Positions 1-8,982 are shown, counted from the first letter of the stretch. The stretch: DNA of 64,000 bases from Yoonia sp. G8-12 (GCF_038443675.1 NZ_CP151762.1:1-64000); one strand, 5' to 3'. Translations and numbers: made by a program. The notes: generated by a model from the sequence alone, not told the origin.

Positions 1-56
1 ATCAAACGGATATCATCGAGTTCCGGGTACTTGGCTGGGTTGTTCCAAACAGACAT
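1..56 (-). CDS. possible 5' fragment of a gene cut by the window edge
   Basis: Read leftwards from base 56, the minus strand is open to the window edge and would begin MSVWNNPAKYPELDDIRL. The composition looks like protein, but no clear Shine-Dalgarno sequence precedes the ATG and only 18 residues are visible, so no family can be named. It could equally be the open remnant of a longer frame that begins near base 130. Bases 57-208 show nothing else I can support. Confidence 0.2.
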   Translation of the reverse strand, partial: MSVWNNPAKYPELDDIRL

Positions 57-208
57 CGCCGACACTGCGGCGAACGACCCCTTCGTTCCAGGTCTTGCCG
101 GTTGATTGCTGAAGCCGCGAAAGACAGTGCATCCTAGATCCGCCGATCGTGGATCGCGTGGCGAAAATCAGGTTTAGGAAAGCTAATGGAACCATCAGCA
201 GGCATCGA

Positions 209-754
209 TTAGGCGTAAGTACGTATCCTTCGGAACGCCCAAACACCGACACCAAGCACGACGACCAAGACAGCAGCCGTCGTTAAGCCCGATTTCACAA
301 TAGAAGCTACACTTGCCGCCAAGACAGTGTTGGCTGATATTTCTGGCCAACTCAGGATCATTATGCAGATGCCGGCGTTCTCTAGATAGTCAGCGATACC
401 TGCCGCAATCGAAAACCAAGTTCCAATGCGAACAAGGTTTTGCCTGACGCCACATGACCCAAGCCATTTGAGCAATGACACTAAGGTCAGCGCCATGAGA
501 GTGGGATAAACCAGATCAAGTGGGATTTGCCTCGTGAGATAGTACCACCTTCCACTGGCACCCAAGGCTTCGATCAGCGCATTTGCCAGTTCAGCCGAAT
601 ACCCGCCCGGGCGCATGTCGAAAGGGCGAAGGCCGGATAAGGTCTCGATGTGCGCCAGAGTGCCAAAGATCATCAGCAAATAGAATCCGGCGGCCGCGAG
701 ACCGAATAGTGCCGCTTGCCGCCCGTACTGCTTAGTTGGTATCGTCATATTCAT
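209..754 (-). CDS. small integral membrane protein of unknown function
   Basis: This 181-residue protein has four strongly hydrophobic stretches, at roughly residues 13-33, 75-95, 105-128 and 148-172. The last is rich in Val, Leu and Gly and is followed by a basic tail ending Phe-Arg-Arg-Ile-Arg-Thr-Tyr-Ala. It is therefore very probably an inner-membrane protein with both ends in the cytoplasm. The start at 754 is supported by GGAGAA six bases upstream. It is divergent from the Crp-like regulator that begins at 835, and the 80-bp gap between them must hold both promoters, so the regulator may control it (inference). I do not recognise a characterised family and assign no substrate or enzyme activity. 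Confidence 0.6.
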   Translation of the reverse strand: MNMTIPTKQYGRQAALFGLAAAGFYLLMIFGTLAHIETLSGLRPFDMRPGGYSAELANALIEALGASGRWYYLTRQIPLDLVYPTLMALTLVSLLKWLGSCGVRQNLVRIGTWFSIAAGIADYLENAGICIMILSWPEISANTVLAASVASIVKSGLTTAAVLVVVLGVGVWAFRRIRTYA

Positions 755-834
755 TGGTTGTTCTCCTTACCATTGGCACCTCCGTACTGAGCGCGAGCAA
801 AGCTGGCATTATCGTTTGATAAGGAATTCGCGAT

Positions 835-1419
835 TTGGACCTCTTTACCTTTCTGACATGTCCCCCGAACGCTTTAGATGCAGACACAGCGCGTGAGTTC
901 GCGGCAGCATGGAATGTTGAATTTGTCGAAAAGGGGCGTCGCATTGCGACGCAGGGCGAACCAGACCCAATGGAGCGCATCATTCTTGATGGGCGCGCCA
1001 CGAGCCAAATTAGCGATCCAGAAGGCCGCGGCGTTTGCGTTAGCTTTAACGCTGGTCCGTGCGTGGTCGCACCCAATGTTGCGAGAACCAGAAATGGGAC
1101 CTCGCTCGTTTCCATAGAGGTGGTTGCGGATGCATTGGTTGCGCAAATGGACAGCCGCGCCCTGACTGAGCTTATGCTAGCATCGAAGCCAATTCGCGAA
1201 TGGGCAAACGGAATTTTGCAGCAAGAACTGGCTCGCAAGGCTGATCGGGAGTGGTGCCTCGCCGCACTTGGCGGCGCAGATCGCCTCGCATGGTTTCGGA
1301 AAGATTTCCCGCGACACGAAAGGCTTTTCGGTCACTATTTGATAGCATCTTTTCTCGGTGTCACTCCGGTCACACTTAGTCGTCTTCGCGGTGCTGAGCG
1401 AGACACGGCGCTTGATTGA
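835..1419 (+). CDS. Crp/Fnr-type transcriptional regulator with a degenerate helix-turn-helix
   Basis: A 194-residue protein with an N-terminal cyclic-nucleotide-binding-like beta roll (about residues 20-115; the Gly-Glu-Pro and hydrophobic strand pattern resembles the Crp fold), a long alpha segment (about 115-155), and a short C-terminal region. The sequence HYLIASFLGVTPVTLSRLR near the end looks like the recognition helix of Crp-family proteins (Val-Thr-Pro-x-Thr-Leu-Ser-Arg). The start is TTG at 835, preceded by AAGGAA at about eight bases; no upstream ATG fits. No Fe-S cysteine cluster of the Fnr type is seen, and the effector is unknown. It is divergent from the membrane gene ending at 209 and is its most obvious candidate target. 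Confidence 0.65.
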   Translation: MDLFTFLTCPPNALDADTAREFAAAWNVEFVEKGRRIATQGEPDPMERIILDGRATSQISDPEGRGVCVSFNAGPCVVAPNVARTRNGTSLVSIEVVADALVAQMDSRALTELMLASKPIREWANGILQQELARKADREWCLAALGGADRLAWFRKDFPRHERLFGHYLIASFLGVTPVTLSRLRGAERDTALD

Positions 1420-1875
1420 GGGTTCGACTGCTGGAACCTAATTCTAGTAAAGCAAGCCTTGGTAGTTACTGCGGCGAAATGGCGCTTTGTACGCGCCTAG
1501 TTGGTCGAATCCGGTCGCAGCGAAAGGACAGCCTGAAATCTCACGGGTTTGGTGCTCGTGAACGGCCAGTCTGGGGAAATCTGCTGCGCCGCCGAATTTC
1601 TCGCGCCGCATCTGCGAAGCGTTTCTGCGTCAGCAAAAGCCGCGTGAGCAAAAGGCAGCATAGTCCGCAGACTGTGAGTTCGCGACCTTGGTGATTTCGC
1701 AGCCGCAGCGAATGGCGGCAATGCGGGCTGCGCCCGCAGCATTCGGAGACCGTGTTCAAAGTCGGCAATGGGCCGTTAGCGGCAGCCCTCACGAAGGGCG
1801 GAAACCAGACATTCGCTGCGAATGCAAAAATTGCTGTTTGACAGGACTAAAATCGTCAATTGGTGTGTCTTGTGA
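1420..1875. other. non-coding gap with a decayed intergenic repeat
   Basis: No convincing gene lies in these 456 bases; the short open frames on both strands have no ribosome-binding site and unnatural composition. The stretch from about 1530 to 1830 contains word groups (ccgcagcat at 1734-1742, gggcagccctcacgaaggg-like text, gacattcgctgcgaatg near 1809) that recur in degraded form in other gaps of this window. I read it as a relic of a dispersed repeat, not as a gene. Confidence 0.45.
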
Positions 1876-3255
1876 CTATTTTGGGGCAGCCATATCTGTC
1901 CAAAGGTCGGCGTAAGCCTTGAGGGACTTCAAGGGCAAAACTGGTTCTTCTTGGTCAAGTTCTGGTGGAAACTCATCACCGCCGAGCAACATGGCTGCAC
2001 CGATGCTCGTTCCTGTTACGGCTGCATTCGTGAGAACCGGGCGTGCGGTAACGGCATGGAGCATGGCGAGGAACTCGGGGTTTCTTGCGAACGGCCCTTC
2101 CACGATCGTGGGGCCCGCCCCACCGACGAGTTTCAGACAAGTGCCTGTCATCAAGGCAAGATAGAACGAAAGCGCGGCCGACCGTTGGCCCGTTCCAACC
2201 CTTGGTTCGCCGCCGTGCCACTGCATCTGACGCCCCTGAAAAGGACCGGAACCGGTTTCGACCGATGGCAATAGCATCCGGTATCCATCCAGCACAGCCG
2301 ACACGTCTTGTTCAGTTGGTTCAACCTGTTTGCCCTGTTGAATCACTTCGAACTCTCGGCCGCCCATAAAGCGTGCGCTGGCCACCGCTTGTTCGCGCGC
2401 GTCGACGTTTACGAGTGTATCACGCGCGGGATCAAGAGAAGCTATGTTACCCGCTTTCATCGACATGACGATGACCCACGTGCCTGTTGAAATAACTGAG
2501 ATCGGCCTGTTCTGCGACACAACGTGCGGATAGAGCGAGGCGTTAGAGTCGTGGATGCCGACGCAAACCGGCGTTTCAGGTGCAAGGCCGGTGGCCTTTG
2601 CAATCTCTGGCAAAATCAGCCCCAGAATGTCGCTTGGGCGACGCACGGGTGCAATCTTGTCGCGAATGCAGAGCTTCGTCGGCAGGTCGGAGAACGTCCC
2701 TTCAAATGGGTTCCACAGATCGGTGTGGCAGCCGATGGATGTAATATCCGTCGCTGTCGCGCCCGTGAGGCGATGCCCCCAGTATTGCGGATAGGTCAAG
2801 ATCTGAGATGTGCGGTCTTTAAGAGTTGGATCGGTGGAAAAAAGCCAGTAAAGCTGTGCGCCAATGTTCAGACCGCCAGCAAGCTTAGGCGATCCGGTTT
2901 GAGCAAAGTCGGGTCTAATTGCCTCGTAGTCGGCGACAACCTCGGCGGGATAGGTGTGTTCGTAATCTAGGATGGGTGCAGCGAGAGCGCCATTCGAGTC
3001 TAGCAGCGCAGCACAGGCACCGTGGGTGGTCACGGAAATCGCGTCAACACGGTGATCTCGATGGAACTGCGCCAATGCATCAAGAAGGAACGCCCAGTGC
3101 CCATCGACATCATAATGTGGATATGGGGGGCCAGGTTGCACAATGTTCGGGCGCGTGACGACGGCCATTTCGGTCAGGCTGGACAAATCGACCAGCGCCA
3201 GTTTTGCATTGGTCTTGCCGATGTCGATGACAGCAATGTGGCGCGGCGTTGTCAT
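1876..3255 (-). CDS. rhaK: rhamnulokinase, FGGY carbohydrate kinase
   Basis: A 459-residue FGGY-family sugar kinase that would phosphorylate L-rhamnulose to L-rhamnulose-1-phosphate in the cytoplasm. The N-terminal phosphate-binding motif is Ile-Asp-Ile-Gly-Lys-Thr-Asn-Ala-Lys (about residues 10-18), followed by SVTTHGACAALLD near 95. The second ATPase half carries CVGIHDSNASLYPHV (near 240) and VISTGTWV (near 260). The sequence resembles rhizobial RhaK more than enterobacterial RhaB. It is the last gene of the leftward rha operon, and its ATG overlaps the stop of rhaU by four bases, which implies translational coupling. In rhizobia RhaK is also reported to be needed for transporter activity; whether that holds here is not shown by the sequence. 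Confidence 0.9.
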   Translation of the reverse strand: MTTPRHIAVIDIGKTNAKLALVDLSSLTEMAVVTRPNIVQPGPPYPHYDVDGHWAFLLDALAQFHRDHRVDAISVTTHGACAALLDSNGALAAPILDYEHTYPAEVVADYEAIRPDFAQTGSPKLAGGLNIGAQLYWLFSTDPTLKDRTSQILTYPQYWGHRLTGATATDITSIGCHTDLWNPFEGTFSDLPTKLCIRDKIAPVRRPSDILGLILPEIAKATGLAPETPVCVGIHDSNASLYPHVVSQNRPISVISTGTWVIVMSMKAGNIASLDPARDTLVNVDAREQAVASARFMGGREFEVIQQGKQVEPTEQDVSAVLDGYRMLLPSVETGSGPFQGRQMQWHGGEPRVGTGQRSAALSFYLALMTGTCLKLVGGAGPTIVEGPFARNPEFLAMLHAVTARPVLTNAAVTGTSIGAAMLLGGDEFPPELDQEEPVLPLKSLKAYADLWTDMAAPK

Positions 3256-3569
3256 GGCAAATGAAACAGCGGAGTGAGCGGCACTGCGACGGGCGAGTTA
3301 TCCTCGTTTGTTTCCATGATATCACCCATGAACGCCCACCACTTCTGCATCACTGGATGGTTTGGCAAGGCGTCCATCGTATGATCGTCCGTGCGTGTCA
3401 GGACGCCAATGAGGTGACCCGTTTCCTCGTCCAGATGGATCGAATAGTCGCTGACGCCAGCGTCGTGCAGCAGGCCCACAAGCTCGGGCCAGATCGTATC
3501 ATGGCGGCGCTTGTATTCATCGGCCATCCCATCGTTCAGCCGCATGCGAAAGACGTATCGCGCGCTCAT
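3252..3569 (-). CDS. rhaU: L-rhamnose mutarotase
   Basis: A 105-residue protein of the RhaM/RhaU family, which interconverts the alpha and beta anomers of L-rhamnose and so supplies the isomerase with its preferred form. It matches the family over its whole length: the Arg-Arg-His-x-x-Ile-Trp-Pro-Glu-Leu block near residues 21-30, Tyr near 43, a Trp-Trp pair near 77, Asp-Asn-Ser-Pro-Val near 90, and a C-terminal Phe-x-Leu-Pro. It sits between rhaQ and rhaK, with four-base overlaps on both sides. The family assignment is firm; activity is inferred from it. Confidence 0.92.
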   Translation of the reverse strand: MSARYVFRMRLNDGMADEYKRRHDTIWPELVGLLHDAGVSDYSIHLDEETGHLIGVLTRTDDHTMDALPNHPVMQKWWAFMGDIMETNEDNSPVAVPLTPLFHLP

Positions 3570-4567
3570 GATTTGCGCCGTGCGGCAGCCATCGCCAAGA
3601 GGCGCGGCAGAGCAATTACCCCGATCAGCAAAAGGCCGATGAAGATCGACATCACGATGCCGGGCACGTTGAGCAGGCCAAGCCCGAAGGTTACTAAGCC
3701 CATGACAAAAGCCGCGATGACCACGCCCGGGATCGTGCCTGACCCGCCGAGGATGTTGACACCACCAAGGACAACCATTGTCACCACCTCAAGCTCCATC
3801 CCCGTCGCAATACTAGGCCGCGTCGATCCAAGTCGCGATGTCAGGCATACTGCCGCGATGCCGGACATCAGGCCCGTCAGCAGGAACAGGATGAACTTGA
3901 CACGCTGCACACGAATGCCACTGAACAATGCACCAGTAGGGTTGTTGCCGATGGCATAGACGGCGCGGCCAAAATTAGTCTTGTGCAGCAGCACACCGTA
4001 GATGATCGCGATAATGACAAACAACAGCATCTCAACCGTGAATACCCAATAGATGTAACCTTGGCCAAACCACGAAAAGCTAGCTGGATAGCCGCGGAAG
4101 GCATCATCTCCGAGGATGATGAAACTGATACCGCGGAACAGGCTCATGGTGCCGATTGTCACCACGATAGATGGCAGGCCAAGCACCGTAACAAAGAACC
4201 CATTAAACGCCCCGCAGAGCACACCGACCGTTAGACCTATGGTAACCAGTTCAGTTGTTCCCGCACCGTATTGCAGCGCCAGCCCCATCGCCGTGCTAGA
4301 CAAAGCGATGATAGACGCAACCGAAAGGTCAATTTCGCCCGAGATTATCAGCAGCGCCATGGCAAAGGCGATCATGGCCTTTTCGGTGAAGTTGAAAGTG
4401 GCGTCGCTGAGGTTCCACGCATTCAAGAAATAGGGCGAGGCAAAGCTGTTCACGACGAAGATCGCAATGGCGACGGCGAGCAGCAGGGCCTCCCAGCTTT
4501 TGAAGATGCGTGCGGCGCGGCTGTCGAGACGGTCGGGGACATGGCGAGTGTTTGTGGTGTCCGTCAT
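3566..4567 (-). CDS. rhaQ: rhamnose ABC transporter permease
   Basis: A 333-residue BPD-type sugar permease of the RbsC/AraH class with about eight to ten hydrophobic membrane segments. The conserved cytoplasmic loop Ala-Ile-Gly-Asn-Asn-Pro-x-Gly-Ala (near residue 210) contacts the ATPase. A longer open frame extends upstream through rhaP, but the real start is the ATG at 4567: its first bases overlap the rhaP stop as ATGA, and the protein from there (MTDTTNTRHVPDRL) aligns with the family. With rhaP it forms a heterodimeric channel energised by RhaT and fed by RhaS. The adjacent genes rhaP and rhaU show the same ATGA coupling. Confidence 0.92.
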   Translation of the reverse strand: MTDTTNTRHVPDRLDSRAARIFKSWEALLLAVAIAIFVVNSFASPYFLNAWNLSDATFNFTEKAMIAFAMALLIISGEIDLSVASIIALSSTAMGLALQYGAGTTELVTIGLTVGVLCGAFNGFFVTVLGLPSIVVTIGTMSLFRGISFIILGDDAFRGYPASFSWFGQGYIYWVFTVEMLLFVIIAIIYGVLLHKTNFGRAVYAIGNNPTGALFSGIRVQRVKFILFLLTGLMSGIAAVCLTSRLGSTRPSIATGMELEVVTMVVLGGVNILGGSGTIPGVVIAAFVMGLVTFGLGLLNVPGIVMSIFIGLLLIGVIALPRLLAMAAARRKS

Positions 4568-5544
4568 TGCGTGCTCTCCGCTTCTTTGAGGATGATGCGG
4601 CCCTTGGTTCGGCCCGCGCGGGCGTTGAAGGCCACTGCGATCAGGATCGCGCTGCCGGAAATGGCCAGTTGCCAGAAGGGCGAGATATTGACGACTGGCA
4701 ACGCGTTTTTGACGACGCCAAGGAACAACGCGCCCAGCACCGCGCCGCCGACTGACCCAATGCCGCCGGCGATTGAGATGCCGCCGATAACGCATGCCGC
4801 CACGACTTCCAATTCGAACCCGCCCGCGATGTCCACATAGGCGACCGCAAATCGCGACACCCAGAGATAGCCCGTCAGACCCGCCAAAGCGCCGCAGACG
4901 ACGAAGGCCCAGAACTGCGTTTTGCCAACGTCTATGCCGGTGTAGACGGCGGCATGCGGGTTGCCCCCCACCGCGAAGATCGAGCGCCCGAATTGCGTGC
5001 GCGCCATCATGATCCCGAAGATAATGATGGTGATGATGGCCGTCCACGACAGCATTGGCAGCCCCAGAAACTCCATGCGGGGAAAGCCGGTGAAGGCTGG
5101 CGACATCTCGTGGGAGTTCACCCATTTACCGTCAGAGATCAGGAATATGACGCCCCGAAAGATCGTCATTGTGCCAAGGGTCACGACGATTGGCGGGATC
5201 GCCAGCTTCCAGACCAGCGCCCCGTTTATCGCGCCCATGATCGCACCCAGCAGAACTGCAATCACGATGATTACAGGAATCGGCAGGCCGGGCATCGCGA
5301 CGTTGATCATCGCAACGGCCATACCGGTAAGCGCGAGGTTCGCGGCGACCGACAGATCGATGCAGCGGGTCAGGATCACGACCATTTGCCCAAGCGCGAG
5401 GATGATCAGCGGGGCCGTATCGTTGAAGACATTGGCAAGATTGGTGGGCGCAACAAAGCCTGCGAAGCGAGATGAAATCAGCAGGAGCAGCACCAAAATG
5501 GCGCCCCCCAAGATCGTTTCGCGCACTGGAATAAGACGGGTCAT
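4564..5544 (-). CDS. rhaP: rhamnose ABC transporter permease
   Basis: A 326-residue inner-membrane permease, paralogous to the neighbouring rhaQ, with about eight to ten hydrophobic segments, the first at about residues 12-30. The ATPase-contact loop reads Ala-Val-Gly-Gly-Asn-Pro-His-Ala-Ala (near residue 190), and a Gly-rich stretch near 240-280 is typical of this family. The start ATG at 5544 overlaps the rhaT stop as ATGA. Having two different permeases is the usual state for rhizobial rhamnose transporters, in contrast to the homodimeric RbsC type. Confidence 0.92.
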   Translation of the reverse strand: MTRLIPVRETILGGAILVLLLLISSRFAGFVAPTNLANVFNDTAPLIILALGQMVVILTRCIDLSVAANLALTGMAVAMINVAMPGLPIPVIIVIAVLLGAIMGAINGALVWKLAIPPIVVTLGTMTIFRGVIFLISDGKWVNSHEMSPAFTGFPRMEFLGLPMLSWTAIITIIIFGIMMARTQFGRSIFAVGGNPHAAVYTGIDVGKTQFWAFVVCGALAGLTGYLWVSRFAVAYVDIAGGFELEVVAACVIGGISIAGGIGSVGGAVLGALFLGVVKNALPVVNISPFWQLAISGSAILIAVAFNARAGRTKGRIILKEAESTQ

Positions 5545-7067
5545 GCTGCGGCCCCTTCGGTTGGTGATGTAATTCCTGCGGCGTGGCGCACCAGGGTTTC
5601 CGGGGACAGTTCGTCTTTCGTAAGTTCGGCGGCGATACGCCCGTCTCGCATGACGATCACGCGGTCCGACATGCCTATGACTTCGGGAATTTCAGAACTG
5701 ACCATGATGACTGACAGGCCTTGTGAGGCCAGCTCGGACATGAACTCATGCACGGCGGCTTTGGATCCGATGTCGATGCCCTTGGTGGGCTCGTCCAGAA
5801 TGATCACCTGCGGTTGGGTCGCCAGCCATTTGGCGATGACGACCTTTTGCTGGTTGCCGCCCGACAGATTGCCCACGTCTTGATCGAGTGCCGCAGCACG
5901 AAGGTCCAACCGCTGCGAATACTCACGCGCCAGCTTGAATTCTTCGGCGAGCTTCAAAAACCCATTTCGGGACGTCTTGCCCAAGGACGGCAAGGTAATG
6001 TTCTGGAAAATCGGCAGGCCAATGATCGCGCCTTGTTTGCCGCGATCCTCGGGGACATAGACGATCCCGTTCGATACAGCATCCGCGGGCGAGCGGATTA
6101 CCTTGATGTCGCCATTGACTCGGCACACGCCTTTTGAGGGTTTGGTGATCCCGAACAAGGCTTGCATGAACTCGGATCGGCCAGCACCAACGAGGCCATA
6201 AAAGCCAAGGATTTCGCCCTTGTTGAGGCTGAAATTGATGTCAGCGAATTCGGTCGGGTGTTCATATCCCACCACTTTCAGGACTTCATCACCAATGTCA
6301 TGGTCGCTTTGCGGGAAAATCTGATCGACGGATCGCCCGACCATCATCGTGACAAGATCGCCTTCGGAGATGTCGTCAGTCTTGCCATCGCCAACAAAGG
6401 CACCATCGCGAAACACCGTGTAACGGTCGGCGATGCGGAAAATCTCATCAAACTTGTGGCTGATAAACAGGATCGCTTTGCCCTGCGATTTCAGGGTTTC
6501 GACCAGCACGTAGAGCTCTTCGATTTCTTTGTGGGACAGGGCAGCGGTAGGTTCGTCCATAATGACCACGCGGGCATCCACCGATAGTGCGCGGGCAATG
6601 GCAACGAGGTGTTTGTTGGCAATGCCCAGGTCGCGCAATTGGGTGTGGGAGCTGAAAGGGGCACCGATATCTTCCAGCAGTTTGGTGGCGGCACGGTGCA
6701 TCTGTGTTGTGTCGATCAGGCCGAACCGGGTGCGAGGGGCGTGGCCTATATAGATATTTTCTGCCACTGAAAGTTCATCGAACAGCACGGTCTCTTGGTG
6801 GATCGCAGTGATGCCCGCCTTGGCGGCGTCGTTGGGGGAGGCAAATGACACTGGGTCTCCGTCGATGCGGATCGTGCCGCCATTGGGCTGGTAAATGCCT
6901 GTTAGGATTTTCACGGTTGTGGATTTTCCGGCACCGTTTTCACCCACAAGGGCGGTCACTTGGCCGGGGTAAAGATCCAGTTTGACCTCATCCAGGGCTT
7001 TCACACCGGGGAATACCTTGGTGATCATGTCCATCGATACCATGGGGGTCGCGGGTCGATTCGACAT
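5541..7067 (-). CDS. rhaT: rhamnose ABC transporter ATPase with two nucleotide-binding domains
   Basis: A 508-residue tandem ATPase of the sugar-importer (RbsA/MglA) class. Domain 1 has Walker A Gly-Glu-Asn-Gly-Ala-Gly-Lys-Ser-Thr at residues 42-50, a diverged signature (LGIANKHLVAIARAL), Walker B ending Met-Asp-Glu-Pro-Thr, and an SHKFDE switch. Domain 2 has the degenerate Walker A Gly-Leu-Val-Gly-Ala-Gly-Arg-Ser-Glu, in which Lys is replaced by Arg, a normal LSGGNQQK signature, and Ile-Leu-Asp-Glu-Pro-Thr. This asymmetry is normal for the family and leaves one fully catalytic site. It lies 80 bp after rhaS with a hairpin between them, and it overlaps rhaP by four bases. The name follows rhizobial usage and is not the proton symporter RhaT of enterics. 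Confidence 0.92.
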   Translation of the reverse strand: MSNRPATPMVSMDMITKVFPGVKALDEVKLDLYPGQVTALVGENGAGKSTTVKILTGIYQPNGGTIRIDGDPVSFASPNDAAKAGITAIHQETVLFDELSVAENIYIGHAPRTRFGLIDTTQMHRAATKLLEDIGAPFSSHTQLRDLGIANKHLVAIARALSVDARVVIMDEPTAALSHKEIEELYVLVETLKSQGKAILFISHKFDEIFRIADRYTVFRDGAFVGDGKTDDISEGDLVTMMVGRSVDQIFPQSDHDIGDEVLKVVGYEHPTEFADINFSLNKGEILGFYGLVGAGRSEFMQALFGITKPSKGVCRVNGDIKVIRSPADAVSNGIVYVPEDRGKQGAIIGLPIFQNITLPSLGKTSRNGFLKLAEEFKLAREYSQRLDLRAAALDQDVGNLSGGNQQKVVIAKWLATQPQVIILDEPTKGIDIGSKAAVHEFMSELASQGLSVIMVSSEIPEVIGMSDRVIVMRDGRIAAELTKDELSPETLVRHAAGITSPTEGAAA

Positions 7068-7102
7068 CCAAACACACTTTCAGAATTGGGGATTGGGGTC
7101 AT

Positions 7103-7133
7103 TCGGACCGGCGCTCATATTGCGCCGGACCGA
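7103..7133 (-). promoter_or_regulatory. hairpin between rhaS and rhaT
   Basis: Bases 7108-7114 (ccggcgc) pair perfectly with 7122-7128 across a seven-base loop, and the stem extends by tcgg/ccga beyond one A-A mismatch. It lies 15 bases after the rhaS stop in the direction of transcription and lacks a following T run. It is therefore more likely an mRNA-stabilising or attenuating stem that keeps binding-protein transcript above transporter transcript than a full terminator. Confidence 0.6.
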
Positions 7134-7147
7134 AGCAGGGCGTCGTC

Positions 7148-8143
7148 TTAGAAGATCGACTTGAACTGGTCGATGTTGCTGGCGTCGTAAACAAACGGAT
7201 CGGCCATTGCGCCTTCGTTGTTTTCGTCCAGCGTCAGGCTGCCCATACGGCCCATCGGGATTTCAGCCCCAGGGGCGGCTTCGACGCCGTTCTGGCTCAG
7301 TTCATAGGCCAGCATTGTGGCAGAGTAGCCCAGATCAATCGGGTTCCAGATCGCAAACGACTGGGAGGCACCGGACTCGATGGCACCGGCCATTTCAGAT
7401 GGCAGCCCAAGGCCAGTGACGTTCACCTGACCGACTTTGCCGGCATCCACAACAGCCTGGGCCGCGGCCACAATACCAACGGATGTTGGCGCGATGATCG
7501 CATCAAGGTCGGGGTAGGACTGCATCAGACCTGTAGCCTCGCGGTAGGATTTGTCGGCAAGGTCGTCGCCATAAACAGTAGCGACAACATCAATGCCAGG
7601 ATAGTCGCCCATGACGGCCATCATCTCTTCCATCCAGATGTTCTGGTTCGTGGAGGTGGTGGTGGCCGAAAGCAGGGCCACTTCACCGCCATCTGGCAGG
7701 TGATCGGCAGCTAGCTTGATGATCATGTTACCGATCAGCGGGTTGGAGGATGGGTTCAGGTGCAACTGACGGCCTTCGGGGGCCACGCCGGAATCCCAGC
7801 TGATAACCGTGATGCCGCGCTGCATGGCGCGCTGGAGTGCGGGAACCAATGCGTCTGTGTCGTTCGCGGAAATCGCAATCGCGTCGACTTGCTGGGCGAT
7901 CAAAGCGTTGATGACTTCGATCTGGCCTTCGGCCGTGGTGTCGGTTGGACCCGTGTAGATGATCTCGACATTGCCAAGCTCGGCGGCGGCCTCTTCAGCA
8001 CCTTCTGCAGCAGCTTCAAAGAACCCGATGCCAAGTGCTTTGACGACAATCGCGATGCGCACGTCGTCTTGTGCGAATGCTGGCGTGGCGATCATCGCGG
8101 CTGCCATTGCAGCGGATGCTGCCAGTTTCTTAAATACACTCAT
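7148..8143 (-). CDS. rhaS: rhamnose-binding periplasmic protein
   Basis: A 331-residue sugar-binding protein of the periplasmic-binding type I (RbsB-like) fold. A signal peptide covers residues 1-24: basic start, Ala/Met-rich core, Ala-Phe-Ala before Gln-Asp-Asp. The mature protein begins with the characteristic RIAIVVKALGIGFFEAA strand-helix, has ITVISWDSGV near 118 and a C-terminal hinge, and is full length. GGGAGG lies about nine bases before the ATG. It is the first structural gene after rhaR in the leftward operon and delivers rhamnose to RhaP/RhaQ. The sugar specificity is inferred from the surrounding catabolic genes. Confidence 0.92.
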   Translation of the reverse strand: MSVFKKLAASAAMAAAMIATPAFAQDDVRIAIVVKALGIGFFEAAAEGAEEAAAELGNVEIIYTGPTDTTAEGQIEVINALIAQQVDAIAISANDTDALVPALQRAMQRGITVISWDSGVAPEGRQLHLNPSSNPLIGNMIIKLAADHLPDGGEVALLSATTTSTNQNIWMEEMMAVMGDYPGIDVVATVYGDDLADKSYREATGLMQSYPDLDAIIAPTSVGIVAAAQAVVDAGKVGQVNVTGLGLPSEMAGAIESGASQSFAIWNPIDLGYSATMLAYELSQNGVEAAPGAEIPMGRMGSLTLDENNEGAMADPFVYDASNIDQFKSIF

Positions 8144-8169
8144 GGTTTTCCTCCCTGGAGTGGTTGCAA

Positions 8170-8982
8170 TCAGGCTGGCAGAGACGCCACCCCCTCTTTC
8201 TGCGCAGCACCGGAGGGCACCACGATCAGTGTTACATCCGCCGATTCCAGCATGGCCGCCGTGCGGTCATCGATCTTATCGTCGGTGATTATTGTGTCGA
8301 TCCGCTCAAGTGGGCACAGCACGAGGCTGGAGCGTTGTTCAAACTTGGTGCTGTCCACCAAAACGATCAATTCTTCGGCTTGGCCAATTAGCTTTTGTTC
8401 GGCCTGGATCAGCAAAGGATCGCCTTCCATAAGGCCAAGCGGGCCGATGCCCTGCGCGCCCATGAACATGCGTTTGGCGTAGAAGTTGCGTGTCACGTCA
8501 TTGTCAAACGGCGATAGAATGATGTTTTGTTCGCGGTAGATGATCCCTCCAGACAACATCACCGTGTTTTGGGTGTTCTTCAGCAGATGTTCAGCAATCG
8601 GGAATGAATTGGTAAAGACCTGCATCCGTCGCGATGCAAGCGGGTGGACCATCTGAAAAGTTGTTGTGCCGCCGTTGATAATGATTGGCTCGCCATCTTC
8701 ACATAATTCAACAGCGGCGGCGGCAATCGCCTGTTTTTCTGCACTGTTCAGTGTCTCGTTGACAGAAAATGGTCGCCCGGCGAGGCCGACAAAAGGAGTC
8801 GTTGTTAGGGCTTCTGCACCACCGCGCACCCGACGCAGCTGCTTTCTCTTGTCCAACGTATTGATGTCACGACGCACCGTCGCTTCGGATGCACCAGTCA
8901 ACGAGCACAGGTCAATGACAGTCACAAGTGAGCGGTCTTGAACGGCAGATAGGATGACTCTGTGGCGATCGTTTTCGTGCAT
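8170..8982 (-). CDS. rhaR: DeoR-family transcriptional repressor of the rhamnose genes
   Basis: A 270-residue DeoR-type regulator. The N-terminal winged helix (about residues 4-58) contains GASEATVRRDINTLDKR, the diagnostic recognition helix of the family. The C-terminal sugar-phosphate sensor domain (about 75-250) contains IIINGGTTTFQMVHPL and VLVDSTKFEQRS. I place the start at 8982 because AAAGGGA stands just upstream; the frame is open for 19 more codons but without a ribosome site. It is the promoter-proximal gene of the operon and is divergent from rhaD. It very likely binds the TGATTG array at 9032-9100 and is released by a rhamnose catabolite; the ligand is inferred, not seen. Confidence 0.9.
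   Translation of the reverse strand: MHENDRHRVILSAVQDRSLVTVIDLCSLTGASEATVRRDINTLDKRKQLRRVRGGAEALTTTPFVGLAGRPFSVNETLNSAEKQAIAAAAVELCEDGEPIIINGGTTTFQMVHPLASRRMQVFTNSFPIAEHLLKNTQNTVMLSGGIIYREQNIILSPFDNDVTRNFYAKRMFMGAQGIGPLGLMEGDPLLIQAEQKLIGQAEELIVLVDSTKFEQRSSLVLCPLERIDTIITDDKIDDRTAAMLESADVTLIVVPSGAAQKEGVASLPA

Noticed and set aside
1416..1792. Small hypothetical proteins in the gap before rhaK
   Set aside because: The overlapping frames on both strands lack ribosome sites and belong to a degraded repeat.
4568..5125. Upstream extension of rhaQ by 186 codons
   Set aside because: The extension reads through rhaP in another frame, with low-complexity Arg/His text. The ATGA overlap at 4567 and the family N-terminus fix the real start.
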